64,000 nt of DNA from Buchnera aphidicola (Brevicoryne brassicae) (GCF_005082825.1 NZ_CP034882.1:320264-384263); one strand, 5' to 3'. Counted from the first letter of the stretch, positions 33,448-43,816 are shown. Notes: generated by a model from the sequence alone, not told the origin. Translations and numbers: made by a program.

Positions 33448-35211
33448 ATGCGTACTAAATATTGTGGAAAAATTAGAATAATTCATTTAAATGAACTAGT
33501 GACATTGTGTGGTTGGGTACATAAAGTACGAAACTTTGGTCAATTTATTTTTATTGATATGAGAGATTATACTGGTCTTGTTCAAATTGTTTTTGAATTA
33601 CAAAATAATATAATTTTTAAAAAAGCTATGACTTTAAGAAATGAATTTTGCATTCAAACCTCTGGAATAGTACGAAAAAGAGAAGAAAAAAATAAAAACT
33701 TTAAAATAGATACTGGAGAAATAGAAATATTAGCAAATGATTTAACTATTTTAAATCCTTCAAAATCACTACCACTAGATTATATAAATCATAATAACAA
33801 TGATGATTCAAGATTAAAATATAGATATTTAGATTTACGTCGATTCGATATTTTAGAAAATCTTCAAATAAGAAATAAAATAAATTATTTAATAAGAACA
33901 TTTATGACAAAAAAAAATTTTCTAGATATTGAAACTCCAATCCTTACAAAATCTACACCAGAAGGCGCTAGAGATTATTTAGTTCCAAGCCGCAATCATC
34001 ATGGAAAGTTTTATGCATTGCCTCAATCTCCTCAATTATTTAAACAATTATTAATGATTTCTGGTATTGATAAATATTATCAGATAGTAAAATGTTTTCG
34101 CGATGAAGACTTACGTGCAGATCGACAACCTGAATTTACGCAAATTGATATTGAAATGTCTTTTGTTAATGCTAAACAAATTCGTAGTTTAACAGAAAAA
34201 CTTATAAAAAATATTTGGTTTAAAATAGGAAATTTTAAATTAAGTAAATTTCCAAAAATGTCTTTTAAGACGTCAATAAAAAAGTATGGAACAGATAAAC
34301 CTGATTTACGTAATCCAATAGAAATTATTGATGTTTCTAGTGTTTTTAAAAATAAAAAATTTTTGTTTTTTTTCAATTTAAATCCTAAAAAAAATAATAG
34401 AATAGCATTATTATGTATTTCTGGAGGTGCAAGTTTAAGTCGTAAATCTATTGATAATTATGCTCAATATGTAAAAAAGTACAATGCAAATAAATTATTT
34501 TATATTAAGATAAAAAAATCTTTTGAAGGTAAAGAATTTTATAGTTCAATAAGAAAAATTTTAAATGAAAAAATATTAGAAAAAATTTTAGAAAAAAGCA
34601 ATGCTAAAAATGGAGATATATTATTTTTAATGGCTGATGAAGAACATATTGTTAATAAATCACTTGGTATGTTACGTTTAAAAATAGGTGATGATCTTAA
34701 AATTACTCAAAAAAATAATTGGAAACCTGTTTGGATCATAAATTTTCCTATGTTTAGTAAAGATAAAAATGGAAACTTTTCTTCTCTTCATCATCCATTT
34801 ACTGCTGTACAAAATAACGATATAAAAAAACTAAAAAATGCGCCCGAAATTGCTATTTCAGATAGTTATGATCTTATCATGAATGGTTATGAAATTGGCG
34901 GAGGTTCAGTACGTATTCATGATTCAAAAACGCAAAAAAAAATATTTGATATTATTGGAATAAACAAGTCAATTCAAAACGAAAAGTTTTCTTTTTTAAT
35001 AGAAGCCCTTGAATATGGTGCACCTCCACATGCAGGAATAGCTTTAGGGTTCGATAGAATAGTTATGCTTTTAACTAATAGTAAAAATATAAGAGATGTT
35101 ATTGCTTTTCCAAAAACAACATCAGCAACTTGTTTAATGACAAATTCTCCTAGTACATCAAATAATTTAACATTAAAAGAATTAGGAATAAGTATTATAA
35201 AAAACATATAA
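33448..35211 (+). CDS. aspS: Aspartyl-tRNA synthetase
   Basis: AspRS charges tRNA-Asp. The N-terminal OB-fold anticodon domain opens with CGWVHKVRNFGQFIFIDMRD. Class II motif 2 is CFRDEDLRADRQPEFTQID (about 213-231) and motif 3 contains GIALGFDRIVMLL near 531-543. The bacterial insertion domain lies between motifs 2 and 3. It has 587 residues against 590 in E. coli. It converges with znuB 28 bp away. Confidence 0.98.
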   Translation: MRTKYCGKIRIIHLNELVTLCGWVHKVRNFGQFIFIDMRDYTGLVQIVFELQNNIIFKKAMTLRNEFCIQTSGIVRKREEKNKNFKIDTGEIEILANDLTILNPSKSLPLDYINHNNNDDSRLKYRYLDLRRFDILENLQIRNKINYLIRTFMTKKNFLDIETPILTKSTPEGARDYLVPSRNHHGKFYALPQSPQLFKQLLMISGIDKYYQIVKCFRDEDLRADRQPEFTQIDIEMSFVNAKQIRSLTEKLIKNIWFKIGNFKLSKFPKMSFKTSIKKYGTDKPDLRNPIEIIDVSSVFKNKKFLFFFNLNPKKNNRIALLCISGGASLSRKSIDNYAQYVKKYNANKLFYIKIKKSFEGKEFYSSIRKILNEKILEKILEKSNAKNGDILFLMADEEHIVNKSLGMLRLKIGDDLKITQKNNWKPVWIINFPMFSKDKNGNFSSLHHPFTAVQNNDIKKLKNAPEIAISDSYDLIMNGYEIGGGSVRIHDSKTQKKIFDIIGINKSIQNEKFSFLIEALEYGAPPHAGIALGFDRIVMLLTNSKNIRDVIAFPKTTSATCLMTNSPSTSNNLTLKELGISIIKNI

Positions 35212-35239
35212 TCTAAAATATTCTTAATTTATATTTTCT

Positions 35240-36037
35240 TTATTTTTGAAAAATTAAATTTTTTATATTACTTAATAAAAACAGAAAAGAAGAACACAAT
35301 ACTATAGATGGACTAGCTGGTGTATTATAAAAAACAGAAAAAAATATTCCCCCTGTAACAGAAATAATACCAACTATTATAGAAATAAAAACCATTTTTT
35401 CCGGAGATTCAGAAAAATGTTGTGCAGTTGCTGGTGGAATAATTAATAAAGAAGTAATTAATAATGCACCTACGAATTTAATTGCCATGGCAATAGTTAA
35501 AGCTGTCATTAACATTATTGTTAAACGAGCATAAAAAATATTTATTCCATCAATTTGAGCTAATTCTTTATTTATAGTTGCTAATAAAAGAGCATTCCAA
35601 CGATAAATTAAAAAACTGATTATTACTATACTTCCTATCAACATAATTACTAAATCAGATTTAGCTACAGTTAATAAATCACCGAATAAATAATTTGGAA
35701 TATTTATTTGAGGATAATTAGTTGATATTAAACTAATGAGAACTATCCCTAAAGATAGAGAAGTATGTGAAATAACACTGAATATAGTTTCTAATGAACA
35801 AGGTAGTATTTCTTCTAACCAGGCTAAAAAAATCGCAAGAAAACTTATAAAACAAAAAATAATATAAAAAGAACTAATATTAAAAAGTGCAGATATAGCT
35901 AAACCAAGAACAGAAGAATGGGATAAAGTGTCGCCAAAAGAAGACATTCTACGCCAAACTATAAATGAACCTAATGGACCAGTTGTTAATACTAATATAA
36001 TGCCGGCCAACCATGCTGGAAAAATTAGTTCGAACAT
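35240..36037 (-). CDS. znuB: Zinc ABC transporter, permease ZnuB
   Basis: ZnuB is the inner-membrane channel of the high-affinity zinc importer. The 265-residue protein (E. coli 261) has about seven to eight hydrophobic segments. It carries the family motifs GPLGSFIVWRRMSSFGDTLS near residues 20-39 and the ABC-3 coupling region around KFVGALLITSLLIIPPATAQ. It is downstream of znuC with a 31-bp gap, as in E. coli. Its substrate-binding partner znuA is decayed in this genome. Confidence 0.95.
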   Translation of the reverse strand: MFELIFPAWLAGIILVLTTGPLGSFIVWRRMSSFGDTLSHSSVLGLAISALFNISSFYIIFCFISFLAIFLAWLEEILPCSLETIFSVISHTSLSLGIVLISLISTNYPQINIPNYLFGDLLTVAKSDLVIMLIGSIVIISFLIYRWNALLLATINKELAQIDGINIFYARLTIMLMTALTIAMAIKFVGALLITSLLIIPPATAQHFSESPEKMVFISIIVGIISVTGGIFFSVFYNTPASPSIVLCSSFLFLLSNIKNLIFQK

Positions 36038-36068
36038 AATAATTACTCTTATAATTAAATGTTATTTT

Positions 36069-36791
36069 TCAAAAATGGTGAATATGATTATGATGATGAT
36101 GATAAATAGCAAATTCTTTAATATGTTTTATACCGAAAATAGAAATAAATTCTAAATTTTTACAAACAGTTTCTGGTGTCCCAGAGCAACAAATATGATT
36201 ATTTAAACAAATTACATAATCTGTTTTAGCCATGACAAAATTTAAATCATGAGAAACTATTACAATAGAACATTTTAATTCATATCGAATTTGATTAATC
36301 AATTCGTATAAAGCAAACTGTCCCATTACGTCCACCCCTTGTGTAGGTTCATCTAATACAAGTAAATTAGGACGATTTAGCAAAGCTTTAGCCAAAAGAA
36401 CTCTTTGCATTTCTCCACCTGAAAGAGTCTGCAACTGACGATATCGTAAATCTTTTGCTTTTACTCGTTTTAACATTTTTAATATTTTTATTATACTGTT
36501 TTTTTTTGATTTAGATAATTTCATAAATCTTTCTACTGTAATAGGTAGCAAGGTATTAAAATATAATTTTTGAGGAACGTAACCTATAGATAAATTATCT
36601 AAACGAATGATAGTACCCGAATCAGGTTTTATTAATCCTAAGATAATACGTACTAAAGTAGATTTTCCAGCTCCATTGGGTCCAATTAAAGTAAGAATAC
36701 GATTAGGAATTAAGGATAATGATATATTAGAGAGAACTGAACGATTAGAAAAGTTTACACAAATATTATTTAATTTAATAAATTCTAACAT
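36069..36791 (-). CDS. znuC: Zinc ABC transporter, ATPase ZnuC
   Basis: ZnuC powers zinc import through ZnuB. Walker [18 protein letters not shown] is at about 38-54, the signature [15 protein letters not shown] at about 123-137, Walker [13 protein letters not shown] at about 143-154, and the switch is VSHDLNF. The His-rich tail [10 protein letters not shown] resembles that of E. coli ZnuC and may bind zinc. It has 240 residues against 251. In E. coli it diverges from znuA; here the divergent position holds the znuA remnant. Confidence 0.96.
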   Translation of the reverse strand: MLEFIKLNNICVNFSNRSVLSNISLSLIPNRILTLIGPNGAGKSTLVRIILGLIKPDSGTIIRLDNLSIGYVPQKLYFNTLLPITVERFMKLSKSKKNSIIKILKMLKRVKAKDLRYRQLQTLSGGEMQRVLLAKALLNRPNLLVLDEPTQGVDVMGQFALYELINQIRYELKCSIVIVSHDLNFVMAKTDYVICLNNHICCSGTPETVCKNLEFISIFGIKHIKEFAIYHHHHNHIHHF

Positions 36792-36863
36792 ATTTTTTGC
36801 AATTTTTTTTATAACATTTTTAAATATTATAAAATATATTTTTTAATAATAAAAATAAATATT

Positions 36864-37660
36864 ATGCTAAGTTTGAAAATTTTAGTAATAAGTATATTAT
36901 ACTTTATTTCATTTTCTCTTAATTCTCTTAATAGTTAAATATAATAAATTTATTAGAATTTATTGCATTAACGATTTTAGATAGAACAACTATCATAGAA
37001 GTAATTATTCTAAATTTTTCTACAAATAAATATTTACTCTTTAAATCTATTAGTCACTTTAAAACTAAAAAAATTATATTTTTTTAGTTTTAATAAAAAA
37101 CAATTAAAAAAAACAAAAAGAACAAAAAAACTTTACAAAATAATCAGGAAATTAATAATATATCATACAATGATATATATATCTTTATTACCAATACTAT
37201 TTTAGAAGACATAATCATCATAAATAATACGTCAATCAAAAATTAAGTCTTAATAAGACAATCTATTTAAAACAAAATAAAATAAGTTTATTTTGATCAA
37301 TTAAAGATAATAAAAAAACTTTTATATATTAAAAAAAATATTTTGTATTTCAAAAAACTCATCAGTATTTTTTAAAAGATGAAAAATTGAATTCATTAAA
37401 GTATTTTAAAACATCCCTTAAAGAAAAATAAGAGTGCGAAATTTATATGAAATTTAAAACAATACTTAAAAAAAATTAAATATATTTTTATAGAACTACA
37501 ATTTAATAAAGATATAATCAATGTTATAATGAGTAGAATAAATATTTGTAAAAGTGTTCTTCATTCTCTTGGTGTAATAATACGGCTCAGAAAAGATAGC
37601 TATATAAATTTTTTTCTATAATCATTTAATCAATATATTCGCTGCTTACAAAAACCTTAA
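36864..37660 (+). pseudogene. znuA: Decayed znuA, zinc-binding periplasmic protein
   Basis: The znuC-mepM gap is where E. coli has znuA, on this strand. It opens with ATG at 36864 and a signal-peptide-like MLSLKILVISILYFISFS, then a stop at 36936. Collinear pieces in different frames then match E. coli ZnuA as I recall it: FIALTILDRTTIIEV (from 36959; ZnuA FIASAIADGVTETEV), KYFVFQKTHQYFLKD (near 37336; GYFVFHDAYGYFEKQ), YIFIELQF (37481; CVFAEPQF) and LGVIIRLRKDSYINFFL (near 37571; LGTNIKLGKTSYSEFLS). The fragment ends at the TAA at 37658-37660. The span is 797 bp, against about 930 in E. coli. Multiple stops and frameshifts exclude function. Confidence 0.88.
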
Positions 37661-37671
37661 GGAATAAAAAA

Positions 37672-38916
37672 GTGCAGCAAATTTATAAAGTACTTTTCTT
37701 ATATTCTCATCTTATTTATAAGATTATTGTCATACTAATTAATAGTACAATAACATGTATACTTTTATCTAGTTGTAATACCTTGCTTCAAAATCAAACA
37801 GAATACTTTTTATTACAAAAGAATGAAACCAAACAAAACGATACAAAAAAATTTTCAATAAAAATACATCAAGAAAATTTACAGGATATCAAACAGTATC
37901 ATCATATAATTCAAAAAAAAGAACAAATTATTTCATTACTTGATAAATCTGGAGTAAATCTAAAAGATATTTTAAAATTAATTAAAAAAGATAAATCAAT
38001 CTTAAATAATTTAAAAAACGGTCAACATTTATCTTGGAAGGTTAATAAATCAGGTACATTAATAGAATTAATATGGAAAATCTCGAATTTTCAAAAAAAA
38101 ATATACAGACAACATAAAAGGCAATTTTTATCAAACATTTATTCAAAAAATTTTTTACTATGTAAAACTATATTTATTAAAAAACACTCAACTTTTTTCA
38201 GAAGCGCATTACAATCAGGTCTGAATCAATCCGAAATAAATAGTATTATTAAAGCTCTTCAGTGGCAAGTAGATTTTCATAAATTAAATATTGGAAGTAA
38301 TTTTAATTTAATTTTTTCACATAATCTAATGAACAATAAAAATATATTATTAGGTGTAAAATTAAATAATTCTGGAAAAAAATATTATTCTATACGGGCT
38401 TCTAATGGTAACTTTTATGATATTAATGGGTATAATAAAAAAAATTATTTTATCAATTTTGCATTTTTAAACAAATATAGAATTTCTTCTGAGTTTAATT
38501 TACATCGACTTAATCCCGTTACACATCGTGTTGCGCGTCATTTAGGAGTAGATTTTGCTATGCCTCAAGGTACACCTGTTTTAGCTACTACTAATGGGAA
38601 AATTATACAAGCTTGTTTTAATAAAATAGCCGGATTTTATGTTGTACTGAAAAATAAAAATCATTTTGTCACTAGATATATGCATCTTAAAAAGATTTTA
38701 GTTAAAACAGGTGATATTGTAAAAATTGGAGAAAAAATTGCTTTATCAGGTAATACTGGTAGAACTACCGGACCACATTTACATTACGAAATCTGGATTA
38801 ATAATCATGCAGTAAATCCGATGAAGATAATACTAAAATATTCCGGAACATTAACAGAAAAAGAAAAAAAAGATTATTTAAAAGAATCAAAAGAAATTTT
38901 AAAATACTTAAATTAA
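37672..38916 (+). CDS. mepM: Murein DD-endopeptidase MepM (YebA), M23 family
   Basis: MepM cuts peptide crosslinks in peptidoglycan to allow wall growth. The start is GTG, with an AAGGA site 9 bases upstream and the opening MQQI shared with E. coli. One N-terminal membrane segment (about 12-36), a LysM-like segment (LDKSGVNLKDILKLIKKD) and the M23 domain follow. The zinc ligands are in HLGVDFAMPQGTPV (about 287-300) and GPHLHYEIW near 368-376. It has 414 residues against 440 in E. coli. It begins 11 bp after the last znuA-remnant stop and may inherit its promoter. Confidence 0.95.
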   Translation: MQQIYKVLFLYSHLIYKIIVILINSTITCILLSSCNTLLQNQTEYFLLQKNETKQNDTKKFSIKIHQENLQDIKQYHHIIQKKEQIISLLDKSGVNLKDILKLIKKDKSILNNLKNGQHLSWKVNKSGTLIELIWKISNFQKKIYRQHKRQFLSNIYSKNFLLCKTIFIKKHSTFFRSALQSGLNQSEINSIIKALQWQVDFHKLNIGSNFNLIFSHNLMNNKNILLGVKLNNSGKKYYSIRASNGNFYDINGYNKKNYFINFAFLNKYRISSEFNLHRLNPVTHRVARHLGVDFAMPQGTPVLATTNGKIIQACFNKIAGFYVVLKNKNHFVTRYMHLKKILVKTGDIVKIGEKIALSGNTGRTTGPHLHYEIWINNHAVNPMKIILKYSGTLTEKEKKDYLKESKEILKYLN

Positions 38917-38967
38917 TAAACTATTTAATTTTATTTAAGAATGATATTTATACTATTTTAATGAAAA

Positions 38968-40410
38968 TTATGTAACTTTTAAAATTTTTATAGTATTAGT
39001 TTTTCCAATTTTTCTCATAATGTCACCTTGAGTTATAATTACTAAATCACCACTATGTAAAAAACCTTTTTGACATAATAAAATAATAGCTTCATGGGCA
39101 GCTTTAAAACCATCATATTCACTATCAAAATATATGGGAGTAACACCTCTGTAAAGACTAGATAAATTCAAAGTTTTTTTATGCTTTGATAAAGCAAAAA
39201 TAGGTAGTCCAGAAGTAATTCTAGAAGTCATTAATGCAGTTTTTCCTGATTCAGTCATTGTAATAATTGCAGTAATACCTTTTAAATGATTAGCGGCATA
39301 CATAGCTGACATAGCGATTGCTTCTTCAACATTATCAAATGTAACATTAAGACGATGTCTAGATACATTAATACTAGGTACTTTTTCTGCACCTTTGCAA
39401 ACTTTTGCCATTTTTACAACAGTTTCTGATGGATATTTACCCGATGCAGTTTCAGCTGAAAGCATGACTGCATCGCTTCCATCTAATACAGCATTAGCTA
39501 CATCCATCACTTCTGCACGAGTAGGTGATGGATTAATAATCATAGATTCCATCATTTGGGTTGCAGTAATTACTATTCTATTTAATTGTCTAGCTGTTCT
39601 AATCAATTTTTTTTGAATTCCAGCTAATTCGGAATCACCAATTTCTACTCCCAAATCTCCTCTAGCTATCATAATTCCGTCTGAAGCTAAAATTATATCT
39701 TCTATAGTATTTTGATTCATTACAGCTTCAGCACGTTCTATTTTAGCAATAATTTTAGCATTACTATAAGATTTTTTAGCTAACTTTCTAGCTTTTTGTA
39801 AGTCATCACTGCATCTAGGAAATGATATTGCTAAATAATCTACATCAATTTCAGATGCAAGTATTATATCTTTTTTATCTTTTTGAGTCAGAGAATTGGC
39901 TGATAAACCACCACCTAATTTATTAATACCTTTATTATTAGAAAGAATTCCTCCTATAATTACCTTTGTAATTACTTCATTTTTATTTGATTGTATAACT
40001 TTTAATTGTATTCTCCCGTCATCTAACAATAAAATATCATGTTTTTTTAAATCATTTGGTAATTGTTTATAATCAATACCTACTCTTTCTTGAGTTCCAT
40101 TATCTTCTTCTAAAAGAGCATCTAATATAAAAAAATCACCAACTTTTAAAAAAATGTTATTTTTTTTAAATCGAGAAATGCGAATTTTAGGACCTTGTAA
40201 ATCACCAAGCAATGCAATATGACAATTTAAATTCACCATGATTTCTTTTGCTTTTTTCGCTCTTAATTTATGTTCAATTCCTGAACCATGAGAAAAATTT
40301 AATCGCAAAACATTTACTCCAGCACAAATTATTTTTTCAAGATTATTATCAATATCTGTAGACGGACCTAAGGTGGCTACAATTTTTGTTCTTCTTAAAC
40401 GATTTAACAT
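38968..40410 (-). CDS. pykA: Pyruvate kinase II
   Basis: PykA makes pyruvate and ATP from PEP. Landmarks are the start [15 protein letters not shown], the N-site [11 protein letters not shown], the active site [13 protein letters not shown] (about 220-232), [12 protein letters not shown] (about 247-258) and [10 protein letters not shown], with a C-terminal regulatory domain. It has 480 residues, as in E. coli PykA. The family type (PykA rather than PykF) is inferred from length and from synteny with zwf. It diverges from zwf over 282 bp, where E. coli has hexR. I recognised no hexR fragment. Confidence 0.96.
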   Translation of the reverse strand: MLNRLRRTKIVATLGPSTDIDNNLEKIICAGVNVLRLNFSHGSGIEHKLRAKKAKEIMVNLNCHIALLGDLQGPKIRISRFKKNNIFLKVGDFFILDALLEEDNGTQERVGIDYKQLPNDLKKHDILLLDDGRIQLKVIQSNKNEVITKVIIGGILSNNKGINKLGGGLSANSLTQKDKKDIILASEIDVDYLAISFPRCSDDLQKARKLAKKSYSNAKIIAKIERAEAVMNQNTIEDIILASDGIMIARGDLGVEIGDSELAGIQKKLIRTARQLNRIVITATQMMESMIINPSPTRAEVMDVANAVLDGSDAVMLSAETASGKYPSETVVKMAKVCKGAEKVPSINVSRHRLNVTFDNVEEAIAMSAMYAANHLKGITAIITMTESGKTALMTSRITSGLPIFALSKHKKTLNLSSLYRGVTPIYFDSEYDGFKAAHEAIILLCQKGFLHSGDLVIITQGDIMRKIGKTNTIKILKVT

Positions 40411-40692
40411 AAGAACACCTTTTTTTTAATTTAAAATTCTTCAAAAAAATTTTATAAATTTATATTTATCTTTATAATGTTATATTTAAAATCGACAATG
40501 AATCTAAAATATTTATTTATATTTTTTTAGTTATTTAGTAAAATAGTAAAATCAAAACCATTAAATAACAACATTTTTTCAAATTCAAGATTTTATATAT
40601 AAATTAAAATTTTTAGTAAAAAAAAAATACTTTTAAAGTATTTACATTAACAATTTTAACTTTAATATATAAATTTTTAATAAGAGAAGGTC

Positions 40693-42168
40693 ATGATTAT
40701 AGAAATAAATCAAGCTTGCGATTTGGTAATTTTTGGTGCAAAAGGAGATTTGTCAAAACGAAAACTATTACCTGCTTTATATAAATTAGAAAAATCAAAT
40801 AAAATACATAAAAACACACGAATTATTGGTGCAGGTCGTGCCGATTGGAATATACAAGAATATAGAAAAATAGCAAAAACAGCAATAAAAAATTTTTTAA
40901 ATGAAGAAATTGATGATATTATTTGGAGAAAATTCAGTACTCGTTTACATTTCTGTAATATTGATGTTTATGAAAAGTTACATTTTTTTAGATTAAAAAA
41001 AATACTAGATCAAAAAAAAAACATAATAATTCATTATTGTGCCATGCCTCCTGACACATTAAATTCTATTTTTATAGGATTAAAAAATGCTAGTCTAAAT
41101 CCTAATTCATCTCGTATAATTTTAGAAAAGCCATTAGGTGTTTGTTTAGAAACATCAAAAAAAATTAATAATCAAATTTCTAAATATTTTTCAGAATCAC
41201 AAATTTTTAGAATTGATCATTATCTTGGAAAAGAATCAATACTTAACCTTATCGCTTTACGTTTTGCCAACTCATTTTTTTTTCACAATTGGAATAATAA
41301 AACAATTGATCATATTCAAATTACTGTATCTGAAGAAGTAGGTATTGAAGGCAGATGGAATTACTTTGATACAACAGGACAAATGAAAGATATGATACAA
41401 AATCATATTTTACAAATATTAACTATTATTACAATGGATCAACCAAAAAATATTACATCTGAAAGTATTAAAAAGGAAAAATTAAAGATATTAAGCTCTT
41501 TAAAATCTATTAACAAAAGTAATATAAATACACATACTGTTAGAGGGCAATATTCTTCTGGTATTATTAAGGGGAAAAATGTACCTTCTTATACAGAAGA
41601 ACAAGGTGCGAATAAAAATAGCAAAACCGAAACCTTTGTAGCAATTAAAGTAAACATTGAAAATAAAAAATGGTTTGGTGTTCCATTTTATTTAAGAACA
41701 GGTAAACGTTTACAATGTAAATATTCTGAAATAGTAGTTTTTTTTAAAAAAATGCCCATAAATTTATTTAAAACTTCAAATTTACAGGAATTTCAAAATA
41801 AATTAATTATACGTTTAGAGCCTAATGAAAATATTAAAGTTGATTTTTTAAATAAAAAGCCAGGATTAGATCAAGAATACAAACTAGAAAATTCTCAATT
41901 AGAATACAATTACTTATCTAAAAAGTATCCTAAAATTTTAATTGATGCTTATGAAAGATTACTCTTAGAAAGTATGAGGGGTATACAATCTTTATTTGTC
42001 TCTCGTGAGGAAATAGAAGAATCATGGAAATGGATTGATCCAATTATAGATGCATGGAAAAAAACAAAAAATAATGAAATTCAATTATATCAATCTGGAA
42101 CATGGGGACCAGAAAATTCAAATTTATTACTCTCTCGTGATGAACGTTTTTGGTATGAATTTAATTAA
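40693..42168 (+). CDS. zwf: Glucose-6-phosphate 1-dehydrogenase
   Basis: Zwf oxidises glucose 6-phosphate with NADP+, giving the lactone used by Pgl in this window. The coenzyme motif VIFGAKGDLSKRKLLPAL is at residues 12-29. The substrate and catalytic site is RIDHYLGKES (about 174-183), and DAYERLLLESMRGIQSLFV is near 417-435. Its length is 491, identical to E. coli. An AGAAGG site sits just upstream of the ATG. The enzyme supplies NADPH and ribose precursors. Confidence 0.98.
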   Translation: MIIEINQACDLVIFGAKGDLSKRKLLPALYKLEKSNKIHKNTRIIGAGRADWNIQEYRKIAKTAIKNFLNEEIDDIIWRKFSTRLHFCNIDVYEKLHFFRLKKILDQKKNIIIHYCAMPPDTLNSIFIGLKNASLNPNSSRIILEKPLGVCLETSKKINNQISKYFSESQIFRIDHYLGKESILNLIALRFANSFFFHNWNNKTIDHIQITVSEEVGIEGRWNYFDTTGQMKDMIQNHILQILTIITMDQPKNITSESIKKEKLKILSSLKSINKSNINTHTVRGQYSSGIIKGKNVPSYTEEQGANKNSKTETFVAIKVNIENKKWFGVPFYLRTGKRLQCKYSEIVVFFKKMPINLFKTSNLQEFQNKLIIRLEPNENIKVDFLNKKPGLDQEYKLENSQLEYNYLSKKYPKILIDAYERLLLESMRGIQSLFVSREEIEESWKWIDPIIDAWKKTKNNEIQLYQSGTWGPENSNLLLSRDERFWYEFN

Positions 42169-42208
42169 AAAATTATCTATCTTGACTTAATTAAGATAAT
42201 TATGTTAG

Positions 42209-42215
42209 CTTGAAA
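42209..42215 (+). promoter_or_regulatory. Possible sigma-32 -35 element before htpX
   Basis: CTTGAAA at 42209-42215 equals the sigma-32 -35 consensus and lies 108 bp before htpX, a heat- and envelope-stress gene in E. coli. The matching -10 (CCCATNT at 13-17 bases) is not seen; the interval is only T-rich. The seven-base match could be chance. Confidence 0.25.
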
Positions 42216-42323
42216 AATAATTTTTTGTATTTTTTTAAAAAAATACAATATATTAATATATTTAAAAATAATAAAATTGTTTTTTTAAATATTTATTTTG
42301 CTAATGGAGGAAGATAATATCTT

Positions 42324-43205
42324 ATGATGCGTATTATTCTTTTCTTATTAACTAATTTAGCAGTTATGTTAATATTTAGTCTGATCCTTAGTTTTACAGG
42401 TATTCAGTCTGATAGTATTTATGGCTTGCTAGTTATGTCAGGTCTATTTGGTTTTAGTGGTTCTATTATATCATTAATCTTATCCAAATGGATTGCATTA
42501 CGTTCTGTAAATGGTGAAATTATCACTCATCCTCGTAATGAAATAGAAAACTGGTTGATAGATAAAGTGCGAGAACAATCTATTAAAAAAGGTATTATTA
42601 TGCCTCAAATAGCTATATATCATGCTCCTGATATTAACGCTTTTGCAACAGGTGCTCGTCGTAATTCAGCTTTAATTGCTATTTCTACAGCTTTATTAGA
42701 AAACATGACACGAAATGAAATAGAAGCTGTTATTGCACATGAAATTAGTCATATTTCAAATGGTGATATGATTACTATGACATTAGTACAAGGAGTAGTT
42801 AATACTTTCGTAATTTTTATATCTCGAATTTTATCACAAATAATAAATAGTGTAGTATCAAATAATCGAAACGAAAATAACGTAGAAGAAAAAAACTCAT
42901 TTTTTTATTTTTTAATTTCTACATTATTAGAATTAATTTTTGGTGTACTAGCTAGTATTATCACAATGTGGTTTTCTAGACATAGAGAATTTTATGCTGA
43001 CGCTAGTTCCGCTAAGTTAGTAGGTCGCGAAAAAATGATTTCTGCCTTAAACCGTTTAAAAACAAGTTACGAACCACAAGAATCTGATAATATGATAGCA
43101 TTATGTATACATGGAAAAAAATCTAATTCTTTTTTAAAATTATTTGCTTCTCATCCTTCTTTAGAAAAAAGAATAGAAGCATTACGTAATCAAGAATATA
43201 TGTAA
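42324..43205 (+). CDS. htpX: Membrane zinc metalloprotease HtpX
   Basis: HtpX degrades misfolded inner-membrane proteins. Two N-terminal membrane segments (about 4-26 and 34-56) precede the zinc motif HEISH at 139-143, followed by further hydrophobic segments near 152-170 and 190-213. The third-ligand motif [15 protein letters not shown] is near 218-232. It has 293 residues, as in E. coli. It opens MMRI like the E. coli protein, after a GGAGGAAG site. In E. coli FtsH has overlapping duties. Confidence 0.97.
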   Translation: MMRIILFLLTNLAVMLIFSLILSFTGIQSDSIYGLLVMSGLFGFSGSIISLILSKWIALRSVNGEIITHPRNEIENWLIDKVREQSIKKGIIMPQIAIYHAPDINAFATGARRNSALIAISTALLENMTRNEIEAVIAHEISHISNGDMITMTLVQGVVNTFVIFISRILSQIINSVVSNNRNENNVEEKNSFFYFLISTLLELIFGVLASIITMWFSRHREFYADASSAKLVGREKMISALNRLKTSYEPQESDNMIALCIHGKKSNSFLKLFASHPSLEKRIEALRNQEYM

Positions 43206-43544
43206 TAAAAAGCATTTTTCTCTTAATAGAAAAAACAAACTTCTATTAGGAGAATAAATAATATATCAATAAAATTAAAAATTAAACTTGTTTTTTTATG
43301 TGAAAATGTTATATTAAATGATATAATTTTTATTATTACATTATAATTTTTAATTAAATTTTAGGTAAAAAACAAGCTACAATTCTGTTTATGCATAGAA
43401 TCTTAAAGTTTAAAAAGTTTAGAGTAAAGACGTTGACACAACTTCTCTTGCCCCAATCTTAAATTCATGCCCTATAACAGTAGTGTTTTTTTTCTCTATA
43501 AATTAGTATTTAACACTAATAAATATTCGTAAGGAAGTTACAAA
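43206..43544. other. 339-bp spacer with htpX 3' hairpin and cspC promoter/leader
   Basis: TTCTCTTAATAGAA (43218-43231) and TTCTATTAGGAGAA (43241-43254) form a 14-bp stem with one G-U pair, 12 bp after the htpX stop. It is a candidate terminator, although no U-run follows. A less AT-rich tract from about 43425 leads into cspC. It has TTGACA at 43433-43438, a possible TCTTAA -10 at 43457-43462, and a leader of roughly 75 bases. E. coli yobF, the usual cspC leader gene, is not seen. Confidence 0.5.
43433..43462 (+). promoter_or_regulatory. Candidate cspC promoter
   Basis: A perfect -35 hexamer TTGACA (43433-43438) stands out in this AT-rich DNA. A weak -10 TCTTAA (43457-43462) is 18 bases away. 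The start of transcription would be near 43470, giving a leader of about 75 bases. That leader includes a pyrimidine run and a good AAGGAAG ribosome site (near 43531-43537) before cspC. Long leaders are common in cold-shock-family genes. The -10 is the weak part of this call. Confidence 0.4.
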
Positions 43545-43754
43545 ATGGCTAAGATTAAAGGTCAAGTTAAGTGGTTCAACGAATCTAAAGGTTTTGGTTT
43601 TATCACACCATCAGATGGCAGTAAAGATGTTTTTGTTCATTTTTCTTCAATTCAAGGAAATGGATTTAAAACATTAACTGAAGGACAAAATGTTGAATTT
43701 GAAATTCAAGATGGCCAAAAAGGTCCAGCTGCAATAAACGTTTTTTCTATATAA
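43545..43754 (+). CDS. cspC: Cold-shock-family RNA chaperone CspC
   Basis: CspC is a small OB-fold protein that binds single-stranded RNA and DNA and melts secondary structure. The 69 residues include RNP1 KGFGFIT (about 15-21) and RNP2 VFVHF (about 29-33). The opening [20 protein letters not shown] matches E. coli CspC/CspE. The split between CspC and CspE rests on synteny near htpX/yoaE. The gene is bounded by a candidate promoter and a hairpin terminator. Confidence 0.97.
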   Translation: MAKIKGQVKWFNESKGFGFITPSDGSKDVFVHFSSIQGNGFKTLTEGQNVEFEIQDGQKGPAAINVFSI

Positions 43755-43785
43755 AAAATCAAAACATTTAATTGATAAATTAAAA

Positions 43786-43816
43786 GCCCTCTGTGAAAAG
43801 ATCAGAGGACTTTATT
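43786..43816 (+). terminator. Terminator hairpin after cspC
   Basis: GCCCTCTG (43786-43793) pairs with CAGAGGAC (43803-43810) with one mismatch, followed by TTTATT. It lies 32 bp after the cspC stop. The G/C-rich stem is unusual for this genome, so selection is likely, and cspC is probably monocistronic. Confidence 0.75.

Noticed and set aside
37141..37230. Direct and palindromic AT strings (such as ATATATAT) within the znuA remnant, as a possible binding site
   Set aside because: They are expected from base composition and lie in a decaying gene.
40411..40692. Possible hexR remnant between pykA and zwf
   Set aside because: The position matches E. coli hexR, but no recognisable fragment was found in 282 bp of AT-rich DNA.
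42169..42208. Overlapping short palindromes after zwf (around TATCTTGACTTAATTAAGATA)
   Set aside because: Only 6 bp of stem with alternative pairings and no U-run, so too weak to call a terminator.
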